Of a stretch of DNA of 32,607 nucleotides, positions 14,971 to 21,674 are shown one piece after another. Location: NCBI RefSeq assembly GCF_036846205.1, contig NZ_DAIUCK010000026.1:1-32607 (forward strand). Direction: 5' to 3'. Origin of the DNA: Rhabdothermincola sp036846205. Its GTDB lineage: Bacteria > Actinomycetota > Acidimicrobiia > Acidimicrobiales > Acidimicrobilacustridaceae. Below the pieces are notes generated by a model that was not told where the DNA came from, did not search any database, and was given only the letters and a program-made list of their open reading frames with translations. Positions within the stretch are counted from its first letter, which is position 1. Every line of letters starts with the position of its first letter. A program made the translations under genes and the position numbers.

Positions 14971-14997
14971 CGCCTAAGGTGTGTGACGAAGGTCACG
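14971..14997 (+). promoter_or_regulatory. Promoter -10 and CRP/FNR-type palindrome before the lipoprotein gene
   Basis: The -10-like TAAGGT (14975-14980) is followed at once by TGTGA-N6-TCACG (14982-14997), one base from the CRP-family consensus TGTGA-N6-TCACA. Sitting over the expected transcription start, it would act as a repressor site. No CRP-type DNA-binding protein is encoded in the window. Confidence 0.4.
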
Positions 14998-15085
14998 CTC
15001 GGGTCCCGTAAGCGTCGGTTGCCTGAACGGTCAGGTGTCGCATCACCGAGCCGCCCGGGCTCGGGCCGAGAGACAGGAGCCCACC

Positions 15086-15724
15086 ATGAGCGACCTCCAC
15101 CATCCGACCACCCTTCCCACCGATGCGCGGCCGGCCCACCAGGGCAGCCGCCGGCTCGCCCTCGGCCTGGCGGCCGTGGCCACCGTGGCTGCCGCCGGCC
15201 TGCTCATCGGTTGCGGGAGCACGAAGACCGAGACCGATCAGGCCGGCGCGACGACCACCCTGCCTGGTCTGAGCACCACGACCGTGGTGGGGCAGGACAG
15301 CAACAGCGTCGCAGGCCCCACGGGCCAGGCTGGAGGCCAGCCGGGCGGGCAGAGCGGTGGTGGCCAGGCGAGCGGATCCAGCGGCGGCGGTTCGAGCTCT
15401 CAGACGCCGCCACCCTCGTCGAGCGCGCCGGCGATCGTCAGCTTCCAGACCCCCGACAGCATCGATTGCCACAACGGCACCTTCCAGACGTTCACCGCCA
15501 GCTGGACCACGACGAACGCCGTGAAGGTCACGATCTCGATCGATGGGCCCGGGATCTATGACACCTACCCGGCGAACGGCGACACCAGCCTGCCGTTCAA
15601 CTGCTCGAGCTCGCACACCTTCCTGCTCACCGCCTACGGCCAGGATGGGAAGACCGCGACGAAGTCGATCACCCTCCAGCCGCGCAACGTCCAACCGCAG
15701 GGTTCGATGGACGAGGAGCAGTGA
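15086..15724 (+). CDS. Putative lipoprotein with low-complexity linker
   Basis: A 212-residue exported protein. The N-terminus is hydrophilic (SDLHHPTT...), then a hydrophobic stretch LALGLAAVATVAAAGLLIGC contains a lipobox (L-I-G-C43), so Cys43 is probably lipidated and the protein anchored to the outer face of the membrane. Residues 50-120 are a Gly/Gln/Ser/Thr/Pro-rich linker. The last 90 residues look like a single Ig-like beta domain (IVSFQTPDSIDC ... FTASWTTTNAVKVTISIDG ... HTFLLTAYGQDGKTATKSITL) with two Cys in a likely disulfide. The function is unknown. The ATG at 15086 has ACAGGAG 6 nt upstream and was preferred over an in-frame start at 15035. Confidence 0.8.
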   Translation: MSDLHHPTTLPTDARPAHQGSRRLALGLAAVATVAAAGLLIGCGSTKTETDQAGATTTLPGLSTTTVVGQDSNSVAGPTGQAGGQPGGQSGGGQASGSSGGGSSSQTPPPSSSAPAIVSFQTPDSIDCHNGTFQTFTASWTTTNAVKVTISIDGPGIYDTYPANGDTSLPFNCSSSHTFLLTAYGQDGKTATKSITLQPRNVQPQGSMDEEQ

Positions 15725-15762
15725 CCGGGCTCCCGACGCCGTCCCACCTGCACGATCCGCTC

Positions 15763-15794
15763 GCCGCCCGGCTCCGTCTCGGAGGCCGGGCGGC
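15763..15794 (+). terminator. Hairpin terminator between convergent genes
   Basis: GCCGCCCGGC (15763-15772) pairs perfectly with GCCGGGCGGC (15785-15794) across a 12-nt loop, which can itself form TCC/GGA. It lies 39 nt after the lipoprotein stop and 13 nt from the end of the opposing gene, so it can serve both. Confidence 0.6.
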
Positions 15795-15806
15795 AGCGCG
15801 GGCGGG

Positions 15807-16964
15807 TCAGAGCCAACCGTCGTCGTGGAGACCCAACTCAGGCCAGGGCCCGGCGACGATGGGCTGGCAGTTGCCCCAACCGGTGCCGCCCCCCACGGGG
15901 TCGTGGATGCGCACCGCGGTGTCGCGGATCTGGTGCAGTCGGCGGGCGTTCTCGGGCGTTCGGCAGTCGGTGATGCGCTCGCCGTCGATGTGGAGCTCGC
16001 CACGGAACTCGCCGTGGTGGTGGCCGTCGAACCCGAAGTACAGGCCCGCGCCGAGCTGCACGCCCGTGTCGCTCAGCACTTCGATGGTCAGTGGTCGTTC
16101 GGAACCATCGTCCATCGTGGCCAGTAGCGTGCCCCCGAGCAGCCGACGGTTGCGGGGGTCGACGCGCAGCTCCGGCCGGATGGCCACGATCGGTTCGCGG
16201 CGACCGTCGGGATGCTCGACACCGGCGGTCACGGACGTCTGATCGAAGCCGGGCATGGTGAAGCGGGTGAAGTGCAGGTGCAGCGCGTAGCGGGAGCCGT
16301 CGGCGCGCTCCATCAGTGCCGGGCACCAGATCATCATGAAGCCCACGCCGGGCGGGATGTGCGACGACGCTCCCTCGAGATCGGGAGCCGGGAGGCCGAC
16401 GTCGTAGCGCACCCCCCAGGAGTGGTCGCGGGTGGAGACCCATGACGAGGGGTCGATCTCGATGCGCTCGCCGTCGACGCGGATCCATCCCGATGCGGTG
16501 CCGGTCTGGTGGTAGCGCACCAGCTCCGCCGAGGTGCGGTACTGGTTGCGCAGGTGCGTGCGCTCCTCGAGGAACGGCGGCACGGCGGCCTCGAAGAGCC
16601 AGTCGAAGCTGATGGGCTGGCAGTCGTTCTCCTCGAGCCGGAAGCGGATGCGCTTCATCGGCTCGACGATCTCGTAGTGCAGCGGGCCGACGGCGGTCAG
16701 CTCGGGGGTGGGTGCGAGTCGCCTGCTGGCCCGCACGGTGAGCTGTTCGGCCCCGCGGCTGAGCGCGCCGTAGCCGTCCATCACGTTGCGGTTGGTGTAC
16801 TTGCCGAGGCCGAAGCCGATCTGCAGGCTGCCGTCGCGGGCCATGGCCATGGCGCACACCTTCTCGGTCCACGCCGGGTCGCTGGTGCCCACCACGGCGA
16901 AGGTGTCCACGACCTGGTGGGTGAACGACTCGTCCGACGGGAGCAGCTCGCCGATGGGGTTCAT
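15807..16964 (-). CDS. Conserved protein, lipocalin/CrtC-like (DUF7064/DUF7065-like), function unknown
   Basis: A 385-residue soluble protein without signal peptide. It is rich in beta-strand, with phrases such as LQIGFGLGKYTNRNVMDGYG, HYEIVEPMKRIRFRLEEND, WVSTRDHSWGVRYDVG and LYFGFDGHHHGEFRGELHIDGER. The DHSWGVR motif and overall two-half layout recall actinobacterial proteins with DUF7065/DUF7064 domains, related to CrtC/AttH lipocalin-type proteins often found with lipid or steroid genes. That family link is from memory and should be tested. No catalytic residues are proposed. The ATG at 16964 has a TAGGCT hexamer 7 nt upstream on its strand (leaderless). It is divergent from the DUF2568 gene. 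Confidence 0.75.
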   Translation of the reverse strand: MNPIGELLPSDESFTHQVVDTFAVVGTSDPAWTEKVCAMAMARDGSLQIGFGLGKYTNRNVMDGYGALSRGAEQLTVRASRRLAPTPELTAVGPLHYEIVEPMKRIRFRLEENDCQPISFDWLFEAAVPPFLEERTHLRNQYRTSAELVRYHQTGTASGWIRVDGERIEIDPSSWVSTRDHSWGVRYDVGLPAPDLEGASSHIPPGVGFMMIWCPALMERADGSRYALHLHFTRFTMPGFDQTSVTAGVEHPDGRREPIVAIRPELRVDPRNRRLLGGTLLATMDDGSERPLTIEVLSDTGVQLGAGLYFGFDGHHHGEFRGELHIDGERITDCRTPENARRLHQIRDTAVRIHDPVGGGTGWGNCQPIVAGPWPELGLHDDGWL

Positions 16965-16971
16965 CCGGCTG

Positions 16972-16977
16972 AGCCTA
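16972..16977 (-). promoter_or_regulatory. -10 hexamer TAGGCT (leaderless) for the gene ending at 15807
   Basis: Read on the minus strand, TAGGCT lies 7 nt before the ATG at 16964. Confidence 0.5.
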
Positions 16978-17040
16978 GGGAGAGGACAGGTCGGGCCGGT
17001 GGAGTTGCGCCTTCCGGCCGGGTCTGCGGATCATCCTCCG

Positions 17041-17358
17041 ATGAGGCTCCTGCCGGCCCTGAGGTTCCTGCTCGAGCTCGGCTCGCTGGCCGCGCTCGCG
17101 TTCGTGGGGTGGTCGGTCTCCTGGGTGCTCGCGATCGCCCTTCCGGTCGCGATGGCGGTGCTCTGGGGGACGCTGATCGCCCCCAAGGCGCCTCGCCGGC
17201 TCCCGGACCCCTGGCGGCTGGGTGTCGAGGCCTGCCTGTTCGGGGCGGTCGGCCTCGCTCTGGCGGTGAGGGGCTGGGCGGGCGCCGGCCTCACCTTCAC
17301 CATCGTTTCCCTGGGGGTCGCGCTCGCGCTCCGGGTGACCCGCACCGCCGAGTCCTGA
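17041..17358 (+). CDS. DUF2568 (YrdB-type) membrane protein
   Basis: A 105-residue integral membrane protein with four predicted helices. It matches the DUF2568 pattern: an N-terminal LRFLLELGSLAALAFVGW, a Pro-rich turn WGTLIAPKAPRRLPDPWRLGVEA, and LFGAVGLALAVRGW. The biochemical role of the family is unknown. The ATG at 17041 matches the family start. A weak GATCAT hexamer 6 nt upstream may make it leaderless. The MFS gene starts 15 nt after its stop, so the two are probably co-transcribed. Confidence 0.85.
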   Translation: MRLLPALRFLLELGSLAALAFVGWSVSWVLAIALPVAMAVLWGTLIAPKAPRRLPDPWRLGVEACLFGAVGLALAVRGWAGAGLTFTIVSLGVALALRVTRTAES

Positions 17359-17373
17359 TGCATCCTGGCGGCG

Positions 17374-18687
17374 ATGGACGCAAGCCCATCCCCGCAGGGG
17401 GTGACCGCCACCTCTCCAGCGGTCCGTCTGGGCCTGCGAGAGAACCTGGCCCAGTTCCTCCTGCTGGTCGGTGTGAACGCGCTGGTCGGTGGGATGGTCG
17501 GGCAGGAACGCACCGTCCTGCCGCTGCTCGCCGAGCAGGTCTTCGGGTTGGCTGCCTTCACCAGCGCCCTCACCTTCATCGTCGCCTTCGGGGCGGTGAA
17601 GGCGGCCACTAACTTCTTCGCCGGCACACTGTCCGACCGCTTCGGTCGCAAGCCGGTGCTCGTCGCGGGCTGGCTCATCGGGCTGCCGGTTCCGCTGCTG
17701 CTCATCTGGGCGCCGTCCTGGGCATGGGTGGTGGTGGCCAACGTGTTGCTCGGTGTGAACCAGGGGCTGACGTGGTCGACCACGATCATCATGAAGATCG
17801 ACCTGGTGGGCCCGGCCAAGCGGGGGTTGGCCATGGGGTTCAACGAGGCCGCCGGCTACCTGGCCGTCGCCCTCACCGCGCTCGCCACCGGGTTCATCGC
17901 TGCCAGCCACGGTTTGCGCCCTGCGCCCTTCTACCTCGGGCTCGCGTACGCCGGTCTCGGCTTGGCGCTGTCGGCGATCGTGGTGCGCGAGACGCACGGC
18001 CACGCCAAGCACGAAGCCGCCAGCCACACCGCTCGGGCCGAGCTGCACGGTGGGCTCTCCACTCGGGAGATCGTCGTCATCACGTCGTTCCGGGAGAAGG
18101 CGCTGTCGTCCTGTTCACAGGCCGGGCTGGTCAACAACCTCAACGACGGTCTCGCCTGGGGTCTGTTTCCTCTGTACTTCGCCGCCAACGGGCTCTCGGT
18201 GGCTCGCATCGGGGTGCTCGCCGCGGCCTACCCCGCGGTCTGGGGGTTCGGGCAGCTCCTCACCGGAGGGCTGTCGGACCGGATCGGGCGCAAGTGGCTC
18301 ATCGCCGGCGGCATGTTCACCCAAGCGATCGCCATCGCCCTCATCGCGGCCACCACCGGGTTCTGGGTCTGGGCCGTGTGCGCCGTGATGCTCGGTGCTG
18401 GCACGGCGATGGTGTACCCGACACTGCTGGCCGCGATCGGCGATGTCGCCCACCCGTCATGGCGGGCGCGCGCGGTCGGGGTGTACCGGCTCTGGCGCGA
18501 CAGCGGGTTCGCCGTTGGTGCGATCCTCGCGGGAGTGGTGGCGGACCTGATGGGGCTCACCGCGGCGATCGGGACCGTCGCCGCGGTCACGGCCGCCTCC
18601 GGGCTGGTGGTCGCGGTGCGCATGTACGAGACCCATCCGCAGCACGAGCGTTCGGTCGTTCCCGGCGACATCGACCTCGAGAGCTGA
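17374..18687 (+). CDS. MFS transporter
   Basis: A 437-residue major facilitator with about 12 predicted membrane helices. Both halves carry the cytoplasmic loop 2-3 signature, GTLSDRFGRKP in the first and GGLSDRIGRKW in the second, as expected from the internal duplication. The central cytoplasmic loop (HGHAKHEAASH) is His-rich. The substrate cannot be read from the sequence; multidrug or metabolite export are equally possible. The ATG lies 15 nt after the DUF2568 stop. The gene is convergent with sbtA, 33 nt away. Confidence 0.9.
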   Translation: MDASPSPQGVTATSPAVRLGLRENLAQFLLLVGVNALVGGMVGQERTVLPLLAEQVFGLAAFTSALTFIVAFGAVKAATNFFAGTLSDRFGRKPVLVAGWLIGLPVPLLLIWAPSWAWVVVANVLLGVNQGLTWSTTIIMKIDLVGPAKRGLAMGFNEAAGYLAVALTALATGFIAASHGLRPAPFYLGLAYAGLGLALSAIVVRETHGHAKHEAASHTARAELHGGLSTREIVVITSFREKALSSCSQAGLVNNLNDGLAWGLFPLYFAANGLSVARIGVLAAAYPAVWGFGQLLTGGLSDRIGRKWLIAGGMFTQAIAIALIAATTGFWVWAVCAVMLGAGTAMVYPTLLAAIGDVAHPSWRARAVGVYRLWRDSGFAVGAILAGVVADLMGLTAAIGTVAAVTAASGLVVAVRMYETHPQHERSVVPGDIDLES

Positions 18688-18692
18688 CCCTC

Positions 18693-18718
18693 GTGGCGGG
18701 CGCACGTGGCGGGCGCAG
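18693..18718. repeat. Tandem 13-bp repeat between convergent genes
   Basis: GTGGCGGGCGCA plus one base occurs twice end to end (18693-18705 and 18706-18718) in the 33-bp gap between the MFS and sbtA stops. It is probably slippage; no function is proposed. Confidence 0.7.
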
Positions 18719-18720
18719 GC

Positions 18721-19686
18721 TCAGCTCAGGATCGTCGCCACCTGGTAGTAGAGGGGGATCCCGATCGTGAGGTTCAGCGGGAACGTGAGTGCCAGGGACG
18801 CGGTGAGGTAGATGCCGGGGTTGGCAGCCGGCAGCGCGACCCGGACCGCAGCGGGAGCGGCGATGTAGGAGGCGCTGGCGGCCATGGCGGCGAACACCGC
18901 CGCCCCACCGGTGGAGAGCCCGGCGAGGGTGCCGACGCCGGCCCCGACGATGCCGAAGGCCAGGGGCGCGGTGAGCGCGAACGTCACCAGGAAGCGGCCA
19001 GCCTTGCGGATCGCGGCCATGTGCTCGCCCGCGAGGGTGCCGAGGTCGAGGAGGAACAGCGCCAGCAGCCCGGGGAAGAGCCCGACGAAGAACGGCTCGA
19101 CCGCCGCCGCTCCGGAGGGACCGGCGACGGCTCCGATCACCAGACCCCCGCCGAGGAGCATGACGCTCTTGCCGCTCAGCACCTCGTGGATGGCGGCGCG
19201 CAGGCTCTCGGCGCCGCTGCCGTGGCGTTGCGCCAGCACGAGCGCGATCGCGATCCCGGGAACCTCGAGGAGTGCCACGAGGGCGGGGAGGAAGCCCTCC
19301 GACGGCGCGCCGGCCGCCGCCACGAAGGCCACCGCGGCGGTGAAGGTCACTGCGGAGACCGAGCCGTAGTGGGCCGCGAGAGCAGCGGAGTCCGCGACGG
19401 CGAACCGGCCGAGCCGCCGGAAGATGGCATAGGTGACGAGGGGCAGGATCGCCGCGACGGCGAGGGTTGCCAGCGCAGGTGCCCAGATCTCGCCGATGCC
19501 GGTGCGGGCGAGGGCCACCCCGCCCTTCAGGCCGATGGCCAGGAGGAGGTAGGCGGAGAGGAACGCCCCGACTGCCTGCGGGAGGCGGAGGTCGCTGCGG
19601 AGCCGGGCCGCGACGACCCCGAGGGCGAAGGCGAGGACCGGCACCGCGGTGAGGTTGGTGCGGGCCAGTTCGAGCATCTCGCTCAT
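18721..19686 (-). CDS. sbtA: SbtA-family sodium-dependent bicarbonate transporter
   Basis: A 321-residue membrane protein of the Sbt_1 (formerly DUF897) family, with about ten helices. Conserved stretches include FLSAYLLLAIGLKGGVAL, AAHYGSVSAVTF, and near the C-terminus ASASYIAAPAAVR and LPAANPGIYLTASLALTFPLNL, equivalent to the SANPSAYIG region of cyanobacterial SbtA. Known members import bicarbonate with sodium. The large cytoplasmic loop of cyanobacterial SbtA is shorter here, and no sbtB regulator gene is adjacent. Its ATG overlaps the purE stop as ATGA, making it the third gene of purK-purE-sbtA. Since PurK consumes bicarbonate, supply of that substrate is the likely role. Confidence 0.87.
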   Translation of the reverse strand: MSEMLELARTNLTAVPVLAFALGVVAARLRSDLRLPQAVGAFLSAYLLLAIGLKGGVALARTGIGEIWAPALATLAVAAILPLVTYAIFRRLGRFAVADSAALAAHYGSVSAVTFTAAVAFVAAAGAPSEGFLPALVALLEVPGIAIALVLAQRHGSGAESLRAAIHEVLSGKSVMLLGGGLVIGAVAGPSGAAAVEPFFVGLFPGLLALFLLDLGTLAGEHMAAIRKAGRFLVTFALTAPLAFGIVGAGVGTLAGLSTGGAAVFAAMAASASYIAAPAAVRVALPAANPGIYLTASLALTFPLNLTIGIPLYYQVATILS

Positions 19687-20177
19687 GGCGCCTCGAGCCG
19701 CGCCCGGAGCTTGGCGTTGCTCGCCTCCACCCGTGCCCGGAGTGCGTGGCGACGCTGGATGAGCGCGTCTCGCAGCGTCGGGTCGCCGAGGGCCAGGATG
19801 CGAGCGGCGAGGAGCGCGGCGTTGCCGGAGTCGCCGATGGCCGTCGTCGCGACCGGTATCCCGGTGGGCATCTGCACGATGGACAGCAACGAGTCGACCC
19901 CGTCGAGGTGCGGCCGCGGCACGGGCACGCCGATGACCGGGAGATGGGTGCAGGACGCGACCATCCCTGGGAGGTGAGCGGCCCCCCCGGCACCGGCGAT
20001 GATCACCTCGATGCCCCGATCGGCGGCCTGCTCGGCGTAGGCCACCATGCCGGTGGGATCGCGGTGGGCCGACACGACGGCGACCTCGTGCTCGATGCCC
20101 AGCTCGGTCAGGAGCTCGATCGCCGCCTGCATCGTCGGCAGGTCGGAGTCACTGCCCATGATCACGGCGACGGTCAT
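19683..20177 (-). CDS. purE: N5-carboxyaminoimidazole ribonucleotide mutase
   Basis: A 164-residue class I PurE, which shifts the carboxyl group of N5-CAIR to give CAIR in de novo purine synthesis. Visible motifs are the opening VAVIMGSDSDLPTM, SAHRDP with the catalytic His, and the substrate loop AGAGGAAHLPGMVAS. VPVPRPHLDGVDSLLSIVQMP (read at 19867-19932) and a conserved GDSGNAALLAARIL follow. Length is normal. The ATG overlaps the purK stop as ATGA, and its own stop overlaps the sbtA ATG in the same way, so all three are translationally coupled. Confidence 0.97.
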   Translation of the reverse strand: MTVAVIMGSDSDLPTMQAAIELLTELGIEHEVAVVSAHRDPTGMVAYAEQAADRGIEVIIAGAGGAAHLPGMVASCTHLPVIGVPVPRPHLDGVDSLLSIVQMPTGIPVATTAIGDSGNAALLAARILALGDPTLRDALIQRRHALRARVEASNAKLRARLEAP

Positions 20178-21373
20178 GCGATCACCTGTTCGCGTTCAGT
20201 GAGAGCAGGAGGACAGGCGCGCCCGGTGTGGGCGAGGCGTTCGGCGACCGAGCGCGCCGTGCGTTCGAGCGCTGCGGGATCCCGCCCGGTGACGGTGACA
20301 TGGCCGAGCTTGCGGCCTGGACGGCTGTGCTTGCCGTAGAGGTGCACCGACGTGCGCGCCGGCAGGTCGACGGAGGGTAGGTCCGTGGGCCCGTCATGCA
20401 CGCCGAGGACGTTGGCCATGGCGGCGGCCGGCACGATCATCGTGGGATCGCCGAGTGGCAGGTCGAGGATGGCGCGCAGGTGGTTCTCGAACTGTGAGGT
20501 CGTGCAGGCGTCGATCGTGTAGTGGGCGCTGTTGTGTGGACGGGGAGCGAGCTCGTTGAGGTACACCTGGTTGTCGACGAGGAACGCCTCGATGGTCAGG
20601 ACTCCGACGTGGTCGAGGGCTTCCGCGATCGCGACCAGCGCGTCGTGGAGGGTGTCGGCGATCGGCCGGGCGACCATCGCGGGCGCAGTGACGGTGTGGC
20701 AGATGCCGTCCACCTGGTGGGTGCGCACGACCGGGTAGAGCACGTGCTCGCCGTTGCGGCGCCGGGCGATCGTGGTCGCGAGCTCCGCCGTCAGGTCGAG
20801 CTCGGGTTCGATGATCACCGGCTCGCCGGTCATGCCCCCCGCCTGGAAGGCGGCGACGTCCCGACGAGTGCGCAGCCAGGTCAGACCCCTGCCGTCGTAG
20901 CCTCCGCCAGCCCGCTTGGCGACCACCGGCAACCCGAGCTCGGAGACGGCTCGCTCGAGCTCGGCCGGGTCGCTCACCACCCGGTGCGCGAGCACGGGAA
21001 GCCCGACCGAGCTGGCCACCGTGCGCTGGATCTGCTTGTCCGCGGCCCGGCGCATGCCGGCCGGTGACGGGAAGATCCTGGTGGAGCAGGCCTCGAGGGC
21101 GTCGAGCACCGGTGGCGGGACCAGTTCGTGGTCGAAGGTGACGACATCGCATGCGGCCGCGAAGCCGACCACGGTGTCAGGGTCGCGCCAGTCGCCCACC
21201 ACGAGCTCGCAGACGCCCGCGGCGCTGGTGTCGAACCGCTCGGCGAGCACGATCAGACGGCAGCCCAGGGTGGTCGCAGCATGAGCCATCATCCGGGCGA
21301 GTTGGCCACCGCCGATCACCCCGATCGCCGTAACTGCTGAGCCTGAGTTCTGCTGTTCCAAATGACGTAACAC
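20174..21373 (-). CDS. purK: N5-carboxyaminoimidazole ribonucleotide synthetase (ATP-grasp)
   Basis: A 399-residue PurK, which joins AIR and bicarbonate with ATP to form N5-CAIR, the substrate of PurE. The N-terminal Rossmann-like part has IGVIGGGQLARMMAHAA. The ATP-grasp core shows LPVVAKRAGGGYDGRG, the IEPELDLTAELA strand and the signature YLNELAPRPHNSAHYT. The start GTG at 21373 is supported by a TTGACA -35 and CAATCT -10 placed 17 nt apart and 7 nt before it, which would give a leaderless mRNA. About 13 residues precede the usual family start, so a slightly later start cannot be excluded. It heads the purK-purE-sbtA operon. Confidence 0.96.
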   Translation of the reverse strand: MLRHLEQQNSGSAVTAIGVIGGGQLARMMAHAATTLGCRLIVLAERFDTSAAGVCELVVGDWRDPDTVVGFAAACDVVTFDHELVPPPVLDALEACSTRIFPSPAGMRRAADKQIQRTVASSVGLPVLAHRVVSDPAELERAVSELGLPVVAKRAGGGYDGRGLTWLRTRRDVAAFQAGGMTGEPVIIEPELDLTAELATTIARRRNGEHVLYPVVRTHQVDGICHTVTAPAMVARPIADTLHDALVAIAEALDHVGVLTIEAFLVDNQVYLNELAPRPHNSAHYTIDACTTSQFENHLRAILDLPLGDPTMIVPAAAMANVLGVHDGPTDLPSVDLPARTSVHLYGKHSRPGRKLGHVTVTGRDPAALERTARSVAERLAHTGRACPPALTEREQVIA

Positions 21374-21380
21374 AGTTCGT

Positions 21381-21409
21381 AGATTGGCCCGGGCGGGCTA
21401 ATCTGTCAA
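21381..21409 (-). promoter_or_regulatory. purK promoter (TTGACA / 17 bp / CAATCT)
   Basis: On the minus strand a consensus TTGACA (21409-21404) is followed after 17 bp by CAATCT (21386-21381), 7 nt before the purK GTG. This is the best -35 in the window. Confidence 0.6.
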
Positions 21410-21508
21410 GTGAAACTCACGAGTAGTAGTTCGTATGTCGAGTACGGGCGGGGAACCCGTCTGGTGAGGATCGCCTCGAGATCTCCGGTGCCGGCGGAAG
21501 AGAAACGG

Positions 21509-21538
21509 TGGACTGCCTTTCGACCCCCGTTCTAAACT
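21509..21538 (+). promoter_or_regulatory. Promoter of the fluoride riboswitch transcript
   Basis: TGGACT (21509-21514) and TAAACT (21533-21538) are 18 bp apart. Transcription would start near 21545, at the first base of the riboswitch aptamer. Confidence 0.5.
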
Positions 21539-21545
21539 GCGGCCC

Positions 21546-21593
21546 GGCGATGGGGCTCGCCGTTGACCGCCACCTGGCTGATGGCTCCTACTG
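21546..21593 (+). ncRNA. Fluoride riboswitch (crcB motif) aptamer
   Basis: The RNA opens with GGCGATG and its loop, continues through GCTCGCC, and closes with TGATGGCTCCTACTG. This follows the known fluoride aptamer of Thermotoga petrophila almost base for base in the conserved positions: GGCGAUG, the pseudoknot-forming CGCC, and UGAUGGC-CUACUG. GGCG at 21546-21549 can pair with CGCC at 21559-21562 to make the first stem. It precedes a CLC-F antiporter gene by 81 nt. The expression platform is not certain: the segment 21634-21655 can form a GC hairpin near the TGGAGGT ribosome binding site, so translational control is plausible. Confidence 0.92.
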
Positions 21594-21674
21594 ACCGGTT
21601 CATTCCGTGGGTCGTTCGTAGGTTCGCCTCGCCCGGTGATGCCGGACGGGCCTGAGTCTCTGGAGGTTCGACCG

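Noticed and set aside
16975..18048. 357-residue minus-strand frame over the DUF2568 and MFS genes
   Set aside because: Low-complexity shadow of two clear membrane proteins.
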